The notes under the pieces are model-generated. The model did no database searches. It had not been told where the DNA came from and was given only the letters and a program-made list of their open reading frames with translations. The position numbers were made by a program, and so were the translations under genes. Below, piece after piece: positions 45,093-53,557 of a DNA stretch of 64,000 nt; within the stretch, counting starts at the first letter, position 1, and each line of letters starts with the position of its first letter. The stretch is from UBA695 sp042691655 (GTDB lineage: Bacteria; Verrucomicrobiota; Verrucomicrobiia; Chthoniobacterales; Chthoniobacteraceae): positions 806,001-870,000 of the forward strand of contig CP170506.1 in NCBI GenBank assembly GCA_042691655.1, in the 5' to 3' direction.

Positions 45093-45123
45093 CCACCAAT
45101 AGACCTATCCAATCCTCCACACC

Positions 45124-45582
45124 ATGAAAGCACTCGAACTTCTCTTTAAAACCACTCCGTCCTTTGCCCCGCTTTTTGCGCGGCTCGCGCTTGGCATCGT
45201 CATGTTCCCGCACGGGGCCCAGAAGGTCCTCGGCTGGTTCGGCGGCCACGGGTTCACCGGCACCATGGGATTTTTCACCGGCGTGCTGCACATTCCCGTG
45301 CTCTTTGCCTTCCTCGCCATCCTGGCGGAATTTGCCGGTTCGCTTGGCCTGATCTTCGGCTTCCTGAGCCGGGTGGCGGCCTTCGGCATCGGCGTCGTGA
45401 TGATCGTGGCGATCACCACCGCCCACGCCGCGAACGGGTTCTTCATGAACTGGGACGGCTCGCAAAAAGGCGAGGGGTTCGAGTATCACCTGCTTGCCCT
45501 TGGCCTGGCACTGGTCGTATTAGTTGCGGGGGCTGGCATCGCCTCTATCGACGGCCTCATCGCCAAGCATTTGAAAGACTAG
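45124..45582 (+). CDS. DoxX-family membrane protein
   Basis: 152 residues with four membrane helices; the family motif RLALGIVMFPHGAQKVLGWFGG lies in helix 1, then FLAILAEFAGSLGLIFG. DoxX-type proteins are quinone-linked or redox-associated inner-membrane proteins often found beside pirin and WrbA genes. Thirty-one bp after wrbA. Confidence 0.87.
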   Translation: MKALELLFKTTPSFAPLFARLALGIVMFPHGAQKVLGWFGGHGFTGTMGFFTGVLHIPVLFAFLAILAEFAGSLGLIFGFLSRVAAFGIGVVMIVAITTAHAANGFFMNWDGSQKGEGFEYHLLALGLALVVLVAGAGIASIDGLIAKHLKD

Positions 45583-45639
45583 TCTGACCTGAAAAAAACC
45601 AACAACCGGCCCAGTGGGCCACACCTTGCATCAAATCCT

Positions 45640-46167
45640 ATGGAAAAGAACCTTACCGCCCCCGAATGGGGGCCCACACCCGGAATCGGACATATCCACC
45701 TGAAAGTTGCTGATCTGGAGCGCTCGATTGCCTTCTATCGCGACGTGCTCGGGTTTGAGCTGACCCAGCGCTTTGGGCGGGAGGCGGCATTCCTTTCCTT
45801 CGGCGGCTATCATCATCACCTTGGGCTTAATACCTGGCAGAGCGCCAATGGCCGCTCTCCCACGGCGGGGTCCACGGGGCTCTACCACTTCGCCATCGTC
45901 TACCCCACGCGGGCGGCGCTGGCGCGGGCCGCGGCCCGGCTCGTCAAGTCCGGCGTGGCGCTGGATGGCGCGGCGGATCACGGCGTGAGCCAGGCCGTCT
46001 ACTTCCGCGATCCGGATCACAACGGCGTGGAACTCTACTGGGACAAGCCGCGCGAGGATTGGCCCCGCAACGAGGAGGGCGAGCTGTCGATGTCCACGGA
46101 CTACCTGGACCTCGAGAGTCTCCTGGCCGAGGCGGAGGCCGCTGAACCGGAGCCGGTTTCGGGTTAG
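45640..46167 (+). CDS. VOC-family (glyoxalase/extradiol-dioxygenase fold) protein
   Basis: 175 residues with the paired beta-alpha-beta-beta-beta fold: GIGHIHLKVADLERSIAFYRDVLGF (metal ligand H20), GLYHFAIVYP (His), and DPDHNGVELYWD (Glu ligand), similar to CatE-type catechol 2,3-dioxygenase-like proteins. Activity cannot be assigned, but the setting suggests handling of quinone- or catechol-type compounds. A short GGCCC-AGT-GGGCC hairpin lies in its leader at 45608-45620. Confidence 0.82.
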   Translation: MEKNLTAPEWGPTPGIGHIHLKVADLERSIAFYRDVLGFELTQRFGREAAFLSFGGYHHHLGLNTWQSANGRSPTAGSTGLYHFAIVYPTRAALARAAARLVKSGVALDGAADHGVSQAVYFRDPDHNGVELYWDKPREDWPRNEEGELSMSTDYLDLESLLAEAEAAEPEPVSG

Positions 46168-46175
46168 CTGTTGGG

Positions 46176-46520
46176 CTAAGCGAGCAGCTCGTTCACCTTT
46201 TCCGGCGGGCGCGCCACGAAAGCGCGCTTGCCGGAAACCACCAGCGGACGCTGGAGGAGGATGGGGTGCTGGGCGATGGCGGCAAAAAGTTCGTCGTCCG
46301 TTTTGGTGGGATCGCCGAGCTGGAGGGCTGCGTATTCGTCCTCATCCTCGCGAAGGATCTCCCGAGGCGGCAGGCCCAGTGAGCGGAGCTTCTCCACGCT
46401 GAGCGGCTCCTTGAGGTACTCGATGACTGTCGGCTCGCAGCCGTGCTCGCGCAGGATTTCCAGGGCTTTGCGGCTCTTTGAACAACGCGGGTTATGGTAG
46501 ATGAGAATATCAGCGGGCAT
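46176..46520 (-). CDS. arsC: ArsC/Spx-family thioredoxin-fold reductase
   Basis: The ATG at 46520 gives 114 residues: ILIYHNPRCSKSRKALEILR has the catalytic Cys of glutaredoxin-dependent arsenate reductases, and LQRPLVVSGKRAFVARPPE has the conserved R-P-L and Arg residues. Longer frames overlap the LysR gene. No other ars gene is nearby, so it may reduce arsenate or be a YffB-type relative. Convergent with the VOC gene. Confidence 0.82.
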   Translation of the reverse strand: MPADILIYHNPRCSKSRKALEILREHGCEPTVIEYLKEPLSVEKLRSLGLPPREILREDEDEYAALQLGDPTKTDDELFAAIAQHPILLQRPLVVSGKRAFVARPPEKVNELLA

Positions 46521-46537
46521 ATGAGGGGGCCAGCGTA

Positions 46538-47512
46538 CTATGGCGGGCCCTTTCTGCCCACTGGATTTTCGCCCCGGGCGGCATCGCCGAAAATGGTGGC
46601 CGCCTCGGCTTTCACGAGCTCGACAAACTGCCGCAGCCGGGCCGGGTAAAACCGCGCGTAGGGAAAAACCAGGCTCACCGGCAACGGCGCGGCGCGCCAC
46701 CGGGGAGCCAGGCGCACCAGCCGTCCATGGGCTAGGTCATCCGCCAGCACCCAGGCTGAGCCGACGCACACCCCGAGCCCCTGCACCGCCGCGTTGCGCA
46801 GGGCGTAAAGGCTGTCGGTGGCGAAGCGGGGCGTGATCGGGATTCGGCGGCGTTTGCCGGTTTCCTCGTGGGTAAGGGTCACTTCATTGCGGTAAAACGT
46901 GCGCAGCGCCAGCCAGGGGAGCCCGGCGAGCTCGGCTGCGTCCTCCGGGATGGGCTCGCCAGCGAGCAGCTCCGGCGCGGCGACGACGATGCGGTGCACC
47001 TCCGAGAGGTGGATCGCCACCAGGCCCGGGTCGGTGATTTTGCCCAGCTGAATGGCGCAGTCGATCCCAGCGGCGATGTAATCCTGAATAGCCCGGTCAT
47101 CGTGCAGGAGCCATTCGACGCTCATGCGCGGGTGGCGGCGCAGGTACTCCGCCAGCGGCCCGATCAAGCGTTCCTGGCCAAAGGCATGGGGCACCACCAC
47201 GCGCAGCACGCCCTCGGGCTCGTCGCCCGCGCCGCGCAGCTCGGACTCGAACGACGCCCAGCTCAAGAGCAGCTCCTTGGCCCGTTCGTAGCAGCGTTCG
47301 CCGTCGAGGGTCAGGCGCATGGTGTGCGTCGTGCGTTGCAAGAGCCGCAACCCCAGGGATTTCTCCAGCGTTTGCAGGCGGCGGCTGACGGTGGGCTGCG
47401 TCGTCCCCATCTGCGCGGCGGCGGCGGAAAGGCTCCCCGCTTCCACAATTCGGACAAAAGTCTGCATCAGCTCGATGCGGTCTCCCGGGGACGAATCTTG
47501 GGTCGGGTTCAT
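46538..47512 (-). CDS. LysR-family regulator (MFS-linked)
   Basis: ATG 47512 gives 324 residues with helix-turn-helix SLSAAAAQMGTTQPTVSRRL and a LysR effector domain in the CrgA/PecT style (LLHDDRAIQDYIAAGIDCAI). It lies 17 bp upstream of arsC on the same strand and diverges from the MFS transporter gene by 72 bp, its likely target. Confidence 0.86.
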   Translation of the reverse strand: MNPTQDSSPGDRIELMQTFVRIVEAGSLSAAAAQMGTTQPTVSRRLQTLEKSLGLRLLQRTTHTMRLTLDGERCYERAKELLLSWASFESELRGAGDEPEGVLRVVVPHAFGQERLIGPLAEYLRRHPRMSVEWLLHDDRAIQDYIAAGIDCAIQLGKITDPGLVAIHLSEVHRIVVAAPELLAGEPIPEDAAELAGLPWLALRTFYRNEVTLTHEETGKRRRIPITPRFATDSLYALRNAAVQGLGVCVGSAWVLADDLAHGRLVRLAPRWRAAPLPVSLVFPYARFYPARLRQFVELVKAEAATIFGDAARGENPVGRKGPP

Positions 47513-47584
47513 ACGTTTAGCGTATAGCAAATGTTCCCTGGGCGCTACTACAAGCTTTGTTGCGCTTAGGCTAGGGTAAAGCGC

Positions 47585-48814
47585 ATGGAAACCAACGTCA
47601 TGAAAACCGAGACATCCTTTATTCCAACGGCACATGAAAGCGAGCCGCGCTCCGGGGAGCTGCCGGGCTCGCTCGTGCTCCTGCTGGCCACCGGCGCGGG
47701 CTTGGCGGTGGCCACTCTTTACTATAGCCAGCCGATGCTGGGCATTCTGGGGGAGAATATCGGGGCTTCGGGGCGCGCGGTTGGCTTGGTCCCGACCCTG
47801 ACGCAGCTGGGCTACGCGCTGGGCATTCTGCTCCTGGCTCCGTTGGGGGACCGCTTTGACCGGCGCGGCATTATTCTCATCAAAGCGGGCCTGCTGAGCG
47901 CGGCGTTGCTGCTGGCGGGCTTCTCCGGCTCGATCTCCGTTTTACTCGCCGCGAGCCTGGCCATCGGCCTCACTGCTACTCTGGCCCAGGACATCGTTCC
48001 CGCCGCCGCCGAGCTGGCTCCCGCCGCCCAGCGGGGCAAGGTGGTCGGCACGGTAATGACCGGGCTGCTACTGGGGATTCTTTTGTCGCGGGTGGTCAGC
48101 GGGTTTGTGGCCGAGCAGTTCAGCTGGCGGGTCATGTTCATTGGAGCCGCCGCCAGCATTGCGCTGACCGGGGTTGCGGCGTGGTGGCGCATCCCCCGGT
48201 TTCAGCCGAGCACGGATCTCTCCTACGGCGCGCTTCTGAATTCCCTCCTCACGCTCTGGCGGCAATACCCCGCGCTGCGGCGGGCGGCCTGGGCGCAGGG
48301 CTTGCTCTCCATGGGGTTTAGCGCCTTCTGGTCGACCCTCGCGGTGATGCTCCACAGCGCTCCGTTTCATCTGGGCAGCGCCGTGGCCGGAGCCTTTGGC
48401 CTGGCCGGGGCCGCCGGGGCGCTCGCGGCTCCGCTTGCCGGGCACTTGGCGGACCGGCGCGGCCCGGAACTGGTGACGAAGATCGGCGCGGCCCTGACGG
48501 CCTTCTCCTTCGCCGCGCTTTCCTTTGCCCCGCTGCTCTCGGTGAGCCATCAACTCTGGCTGCTCGGGGCGGCTACCGTCGGGTTCGACCTCGGGGTGCA
48601 GTCTTCGCTGATCGCCCACCAGACGGTGATCTACCGGCTCGACCCCGGTGCGCGGAGCCGCCTCAACGCCGTGCTCTTTGTCGGCATGTTCGTGGGAATG
48701 GCGGGCGGCGCGGTGCTCGGCAGCCTCTTGCTGGCCCAGTGGGGCTGGGTCGCCGTGACCTCCATGGCCACGCTCACTTCGCTCGGCGCGCTGGCTGTCC
48801 GGATGAAAGCCTAA
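47585..48814 (+). CDS. MFS transporter (12-helix)
   Basis: A 409-residue MFS protein with 12 hydrophobic helices, the motif-A loop GDRFDRRGIILIKAG after helix 2 and its weaker repeat GHLADRRGPELVTKIG after helix 8. The opening LAVATLYYSQPMLGILGE is typical of a broad group of putative efflux or organic-ion MFS proteins. Substrate unknown. Control by the divergent LysR is likely. Confidence 0.84.
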   Translation: METNVMKTETSFIPTAHESEPRSGELPGSLVLLLATGAGLAVATLYYSQPMLGILGENIGASGRAVGLVPTLTQLGYALGILLLAPLGDRFDRRGIILIKAGLLSAALLLAGFSGSISVLLAASLAIGLTATLAQDIVPAAAELAPAAQRGKVVGTVMTGLLLGILLSRVVSGFVAEQFSWRVMFIGAAASIALTGVAAWWRIPRFQPSTDLSYGALLNSLLTLWRQYPALRRAAWAQGLLSMGFSAFWSTLAVMLHSAPFHLGSAVAGAFGLAGAAGALAAPLAGHLADRRGPELVTKIGAALTAFSFAALSFAPLLSVSHQLWLLGAATVGFDLGVQSSLIAHQTVIYRLDPGARSRLNAVLFVGMFVGMAGGAVLGSLLLAQWGWVAVTSMATLTSLGALAVRMKA

Positions 48815-48892
48815 CAGGTTGCCAACCGGCGAATTTTGCGCAGCCGCCGGGATGCCGGGAGGCGTTTTAAGGGCCAGACCATCGCCCGCATT

Positions 48893-49984
48893 ATGAAAAC
48901 AAAACGCTTTGTTTCCCTGGCCCTTGCCGCGCTGCTTGCTTGTGCCTCATCCTCCCCGGCTTGCACCGGGATCACGATCAAACCCCAGGACGGCACCGTC
49001 ATTCGCGCCCGCACCTTGGAGTTTGGCGATAAGCTCAACTCCGACCTCTTGATTATTCCCCGCGGCTTCCAGTTTACCGCCGCGGACGGCGGGGACAAAG
49101 TCGGGATGAAATGGAGCGGCAAATACGGCTTTGTGGGAGCCAACGTCCTGGGTCACCCCATCTTTGCCGATGGGCTCAACGAAAAAGGCCTCAGCGTGGG
49201 GCTGTTCTATTTTCCCACGTTTGCCAGCTTTGCCAAAGCCACCCCGGAGCAGGCGAACAAGCTGCTCGCCCCGTGGGACCTCGGAACGTATTTTTTGAGC
49301 ACCTGCGCCAGCGTGGATGAAGCGGTTGAAGCCTTGAAGCGCGTCGTGGTCGCCGATGTGACTTTTAAAGACTGGGGCATCGTGCCGCCCGTCCACTACG
49401 TTGTTGCCGACGCCTCCGGGCGCGAAGCCGTCATCGAGTTCGTCGACGGCAAGGCCCGGGTCTACGATAACGCGCTGGGCGTCATCACGAATTCGCCCAC
49501 CTTCGACTGGCACCTGACCAACCTGCGCAACTATCTCAGCCTTTCCGCATTTAACGCGCTGCCCGAAAAGCTGCCCGGCCTTACGCTCTCGCCGCTGGGC
49601 CAGGGCGGGGGGATGCACGGGCTGCCGGGGGACTTTACGCCTCCCTCGCGGTTTGTGCGTGCGGTGGCCTTTACCCAGACGGCGCTCCCCTCCGCCACCG
49701 CCTACGACGGCCTGTTGCAGGCCTTTCACATCCTCAACCAGTTTGACATTCCCAAGGGCGCGGTGCGGGAAAAGGACAAGGGGCAGGTCTTCTCCGAATA
49801 CACCGAATGGACCAGCGCGGCCGACATGACGCATCGCCGCTACTACATCCGCACGTTTATCAACAGCCGCATCCGCGAAGTCGATCTCGACCGCTGCAAC
49901 CTGACCGCAAAGGCTCCGGTAACCCTCAAGCTGGACTCGAAGGAGACTTTTGAGGAGATCACCCCGGGGGTCGTCGCGAAGTAG
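48893..49984 (+). CDS. Secreted choloylglycine hydrolase/penicillin V acylase-type Ntn amidase
   Basis: ATG 48893 gives 363 residues. Signal peptide 1-23 (ending SSSPA) exposes Cys24 at the mature N-terminus: C-T-G-I-T-I, the catalytic nucleophile of linear-amide C-N hydrolases. Other family features are GTVIRARTLEFG, the ADGLNEKGLSVGLFYF strand, and the N-S-P-T segment (GVITNSPTFDWHL). It should cleave amide bonds in N-acyl compounds in the periplasm, for example acyl-homoserine lactones, bile salts or penicillin V; the natural substrate is unknown. Confidence 0.85.
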   Translation: MKTKRFVSLALAALLACASSSPACTGITIKPQDGTVIRARTLEFGDKLNSDLLIIPRGFQFTAADGGDKVGMKWSGKYGFVGANVLGHPIFADGLNEKGLSVGLFYFPTFASFAKATPEQANKLLAPWDLGTYFLSTCASVDEAVEALKRVVVADVTFKDWGIVPPVHYVVADASGREAVIEFVDGKARVYDNALGVITNSPTFDWHLTNLRNYLSLSAFNALPEKLPGLTLSPLGQGGGMHGLPGDFTPPSRFVRAVAFTQTALPSATAYDGLLQAFHILNQFDIPKGAVREKDKGQVFSEYTEWTSAADMTHRRYYIRTFINSRIREVDLDRCNLTAKAPVTLKLDSKETFEEITPGVVAK

Positions 49985-49996
49985 GCTGGGGGTTGA

Positions 49997-51643
49997 TTAC
50001 AGCGGGCAGCCGGGGCGCTCCTGCGGGAGGGGCTCGCCGAGGATGCGCTTCAGCTCGGAGATGGTTTCCGGCAGATCATACGCGGTGTGCGGCCCGGGAA
50101 CGATGCGCTCGGAGCGGGCTCCCTCCAGGTGGGAGCTCCAGTAGGGCACTACGCCGTCGGTGCTATTGGGTGTGTTGCCTTTGCCCCGATCCCCGATGAT
50201 GGAGTAATACGGCGCATTGATGGGCAGCTTGTCCATCGCGGTCAGGGTGTGGTTCTTGGGCGAGAGGCCGCTGATGCTGTTGGGCAGGACGATCTGCCCG
50301 GTGGAGGTTTTAAGGATATTGAAGACGGATTGGTGCATCGTGGTCACCAAAGTCGAGGGTAGGGAGATCAGGCGGCGGCCGAGGGCCCCGAGCGAGCCCA
50401 TGGCCAGCTTGCTGCCACGGTGGGGCACGCAGATGAAGACGACTTTTTTGACTTTCGGGTTGGCGCAAAAGATGAGCGATTGTTTGACGGGGTGGGTCGC
50501 TGGCAGGCGGGCATTGAGGCGGGCAGCTTTTTCCCGGAAATTCGCGTTCCAAAGAGCCCGGCCCGTGGTGGTGACCTGCATACGCGATACCAGGCCCCCC
50601 ATGCTGTGGCCGACGAGGATGCAGCCGCGGGTGAGGGGGTAGGTTTTTTGGATCCGGGCCAGCTCCTGGCGAAGCAGCAGGGCGGAGTAGACCGGCGCGT
50701 TGCCGGTGGGGTAGGAGAAGACCCAAAACTGGTAGCGCCCACGGATGAGGGGATCGGCCTCCAGCTCGTTGATCACATTTTTCCACATCTGCGGGGTGGA
50801 GATGAGGCCGTGGACCAGGATCACCGGAATGCGGTTCGGGTCGTAGGGCTGGAGCATGTAGAGGCCCGAGAAGGCCATGGATTTATCCACGTTGATGAGG
50901 CCCATGAGGCCGTACCATAACTCCGAGATTTGCGGATAATAGGCGAACGGCGCGGAGAAGTCGGCGGCGAGCGGCTCCGGCTTGCCTTGGAGGCGAACGG
51001 TATCGGCCAGCGCGGGATCGCGCAGGGTCAGCGAGGCGTCGTGGCCGTGGAAATCGAGCGTGGCGGTGACGGGCGCTGAGATGCCGATCCGGGGCTCGAA
51101 CGGTGCGCGCCGCCCGAGCATGAGGAAGGAGGGGGCCTTATGGATGCCCACGAGCGCGCCGCCCACGCCCTCCTGCCGGTAATGATGGCGTAGATGACGG
51201 CAGGAGATGCTGCCCGCGAGCTTGAAGTCCGTGAAGGCCTTTGGAGACCAGATGCCCGGCTGAGTTTTGGGCGTAAAGCGCAAGCAATACTTCGCGCCAT
51301 TGGCCGTGAGCACCAGCGGGCGATTCCAGAGCTTGCCGCCGTCGGCTTCCTGGAGGAGGTCGGTTAATTCGGCGGTGGCGCTATTGTAAATAGGGCGGGC
51401 TTTGGGGGCGGCGCTCTCCAGCTGGGGCTGCGCCAAGGCCGCGGCCTCCAGGTAGAGAGCGGCCCGATTTTCCGTGGAAAGGGTCCGGTGCCGGGCCGTT
51501 CTTAAATCCGCCGCCGCCTGGACCAGGGGAGGCACCGGGTGGCCGGATCGCGGTACGGTGGAGCAACCGGCCGAGAGCAGCGCGGCGGCGATGAGAAGGA
51601 AAAGACGACTTCGTGAATTCATACCAAAACCCGAAACGCTCAT
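49997..51643 (-). CDS. Lipoprotein alpha/beta hydrolase (lipase-like)
   Basis: 548 residues. A lipobox LLSAGC follows the hydrophobic signal (RLFLLIAAALLSAGC), so it is lipid-anchored. The C-terminal half holds an alpha/beta-hydrolase fold: VILVHGLISTPQMW (oxyanion region), the nucleophile Ser in LVGHSMGGLV, and Asp/His candidates later (NSTDGVVPYWSS, PGPHTAYD). The N-terminal half is of unknown function. A second ATG at 51622 is also possible. An inverted repeat (51622-51661) covers both starts. Confidence 0.8.
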   Translation of the reverse strand: MSVSGFGMNSRSRLFLLIAAALLSAGCSTVPRSGHPVPPLVQAAADLRTARHRTLSTENRAALYLEAAALAQPQLESAAPKARPIYNSATAELTDLLQEADGGKLWNRPLVLTANGAKYCLRFTPKTQPGIWSPKAFTDFKLAGSISCRHLRHHYRQEGVGGALVGIHKAPSFLMLGRRAPFEPRIGISAPVTATLDFHGHDASLTLRDPALADTVRLQGKPEPLAADFSAPFAYYPQISELWYGLMGLINVDKSMAFSGLYMLQPYDPNRIPVILVHGLISTPQMWKNVINELEADPLIRGRYQFWVFSYPTGNAPVYSALLLRQELARIQKTYPLTRGCILVGHSMGGLVSRMQVTTTGRALWNANFREKAARLNARLPATHPVKQSLIFCANPKVKKVVFICVPHRGSKLAMGSLGALGRRLISLPSTLVTTMHQSVFNILKTSTGQIVLPNSISGLSPKNHTLTAMDKLPINAPYYSIIGDRGKGNTPNSTDGVVPYWSSHLEGARSERIVPGPHTAYDLPETISELKRILGEPLPQERPGCPL

Positions 51644-51661
51644 TCTTTTCAGGTTTTGGTA
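51622..51661. promoter_or_regulatory. Perfect 10-bp inverted repeat over the lipase start
   Basis: TACCAAAACC (51622-51631) and GGTTTTGGTA (51652-51661) are exact complements around a 20-base loop that contains the first ATG of the hydrolase gene. It could be an operator or an mRNA hairpin that hides the start. Confidence 0.55.
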
Positions 51662-51704
51662 ATATTCAAGCCTGGACGCTTCTTTAGGACACCTTTAAAA
51701 ACGC

Positions 51705-52502
51705 CTAAAACGCGTTTCCGGGACGATCCATTGCTGCTTTGACAAGTGCCACCGGTTGGACGCGCAAAAACCCCATGACCGGGTGCGGTGTGACTTCGGC
51801 GTCGATATAGTAAACGGTACGGAGTCGCTCCGTGGTGAAAACTTCGACCGGCGTTCCGTGGGCCGCCACTGCGCCGTGGTCGAGCATGAGGATGCGGTCG
51901 GCGTATCGTGCGGCAAGGTTCAGGTCGTGGATGACCATGAGGGTGATCCGCTCTGCCTGGCGCGTCCACGTTTGCAGGTAATCCAGCATTTCGAATTGGT
52001 GGTGAAGGTCGAGACTATTGAGCGGCTCGTCGAGGAGCAGAATTTCGGGCTCTTTGATGATGGCCTGGGCCAATGCCACCATTTGTTTTTGGCCGCCGCT
52101 CAGTTCGTCAACCCGCCGGAACGCGAGATGCTCTATTTCAAAGTCCTCCAGAACGCGCCAGACGGTTTCGGTTTCTTGCTCTTCTACGTGAAGTTGCAGT
52201 GAGTCCAGCAGACCGAGGAGGACCATTTCGAATACGGTCAAGCCGCCCGCTTCCGTTGCGAATTGTGGAAGATAGGCCATTTTCTCCCGCATTGAGGGTC
52301 CGGACGATTTTCCGGAGGGGCATTCAAGCCAGATTGGCGCTTTGATGGGAAGGATTCCCGCAAGGCATTGGATGAGGGTGGATTTTCCAGCCCCGTTGGG
52401 TCCGACGATGGCGGTAATGCCCAGCGGAAAGCTTGCGGAGAGGTTTTTGAGAACTTCCTCGCGGCCATAGCTGAAGTTGAGCTGATGGACGGACAGATTC
52501 AT
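51705..52502 (-). CDS. ABC transporter ATPase, iron-siderophore/cobalamin type
   Basis: ATG 52502 gives 265 residues. Walker A GPNGAGKST (34-42), signature LSGGQKQMV, Walker B ILLLDEP and the switch His in VIHDL are all present; the LDLHHQFEMLDYLQTW stretch is typical of FecE/FepC-type ATPases. Its ATG overlaps the permease stop (ATGA). Last gene of the uptake operon. Confidence 0.9.
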   Translation of the reverse strand: MNLSVHQLNFSYGREEVLKNLSASFPLGITAIVGPNGAGKSTLIQCLAGILPIKAPIWLECPSGKSSGPSMREKMAYLPQFATEAGGLTVFEMVLLGLLDSLQLHVEEQETETVWRVLEDFEIEHLAFRRVDELSGGQKQMVALAQAIIKEPEILLLDEPLNSLDLHHQFEMLDYLQTWTRQAERITLMVIHDLNLAARYADRILMLDHGAVAAHGTPVEVFTTERLRTVYYIDAEVTPHPVMGFLRVQPVALVKAAMDRPGNAF

Positions 52503-53557
52503 GAGGTCCTCCGTTTCATTATAATGGCGATGAGAAAAGGGAGCCCAATAAAGGTGGTGGCAATGCCGATGGGAAATACGGCTCCGGGGATCAGCGTCTT
52601 GCTCAAAATGGAAGCAAACGACAGGAGGATGCCTCCCCACAAGGCCGAAGCCCCGGTATAAAAGCGCTGGTCCTCCCCGACAAAATGCCGTGCGAAATGC
52701 GGGGCAACCAGGCCGACAAACCCAATGGTTCCCGTGAAGCAAACGGGGATAGCTGTGACGAGCGCAATCAAGATGGATACCTTAAACCGCAGCCGCCCGA
52801 CGTTGATGCCCATGCTGCGCGCCTTGGCATCTCCCAGCCGCAATGCCGTGAGGTTCCACGCCTCGGCCAGCAGAAATATTAGCACACCCAGTAAGATAAA
52901 ACCCACTAGCAGCGCCCGTGTCCACGTGGCTCCCTGCAAACTCCCAAACATCCAAAACACGATGACCGCCAACTGGTTCTCTTTGGCGGTGAACTCCATG
53001 AATGAGACCAGGGAGCTGAATAAAAAACCGAGAGCAATTCCCGCCAGGATCAGCGTATGGGAGCCGCCCCTGCGGGCCTTCGCAAACACCAGGATTAGCA
53101 GCGATGAAAGGAGCGAAAAAAGAAAGGCGCTGAGCGGAACGGCGTAATCCCGTCCGATGGGCAGCGGCAGCCAGCCCGTGACGATTTCCAAGGCTGCGCC
53201 AAACGATGCGGCCGCAGAAACCCCAAGCGTGTAGGGGCTGGCCAGCGGGTTGTTGAGGATGGTCTGCATTTGCGAGCCCGCTGTCCCAAGCGAAGCGCCC
53301 ACCATCACGGCCATGACCGCCACGGGCAGACGCAGCTGCAGGACGATCACGCGCACCCCCTCCGGGCACGAGGCCAGCGGGTTGAGGGCGGAGAGGATTT
53401 CGCTCAGGCGGAGCCCCGACGGGCCCGTGCCTAGGTCAAACAGGAAAAGGAATACCAAAAATGCCAGTGAGCCTAAAAGAAACCAGAGTTTCTTTCGCAC
53501 CAAAGCCGCGTAAAGCTTCCGGTGAGCAACAGCGGCCCCGGCCTCGGCTATGCTCAT
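52499..53557 (-). CDS. FecCD-family permease
   Basis: 352 residues, about 10 membrane helices; family motifs LRLPVAVMAVMVGASLGTAGSQMQ, NPLASPYTLGVSAAASFGA, and GFVGLVAPHFARHFVGEDQR (the ATPase-contacting loop). It forms the inner-membrane channel of a siderophore/heme/cobalamin-type importer. Coupled by ATGA to genes on both sides. Confidence 0.9.
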   Translation of the reverse strand: MSIAEAGAAVAHRKLYAALVRKKLWFLLGSLAFLVFLFLFDLGTGPSGLRLSEILSALNPLASCPEGVRVIVLQLRLPVAVMAVMVGASLGTAGSQMQTILNNPLASPYTLGVSAAASFGAALEIVTGWLPLPIGRDYAVPLSAFLFSLLSSLLILVFAKARRGGSHTLILAGIALGFLFSSLVSFMEFTAKENQLAVIVFWMFGSLQGATWTRALLVGFILLGVLIFLLAEAWNLTALRLGDAKARSMGINVGRLRFKVSILIALVTAIPVCFTGTIGFVGLVAPHFARHFVGEDQRFYTGASALWGGILLSFASILSKTLIPGAVFPIGIATTFIGLPFLIAIIMKRRTS

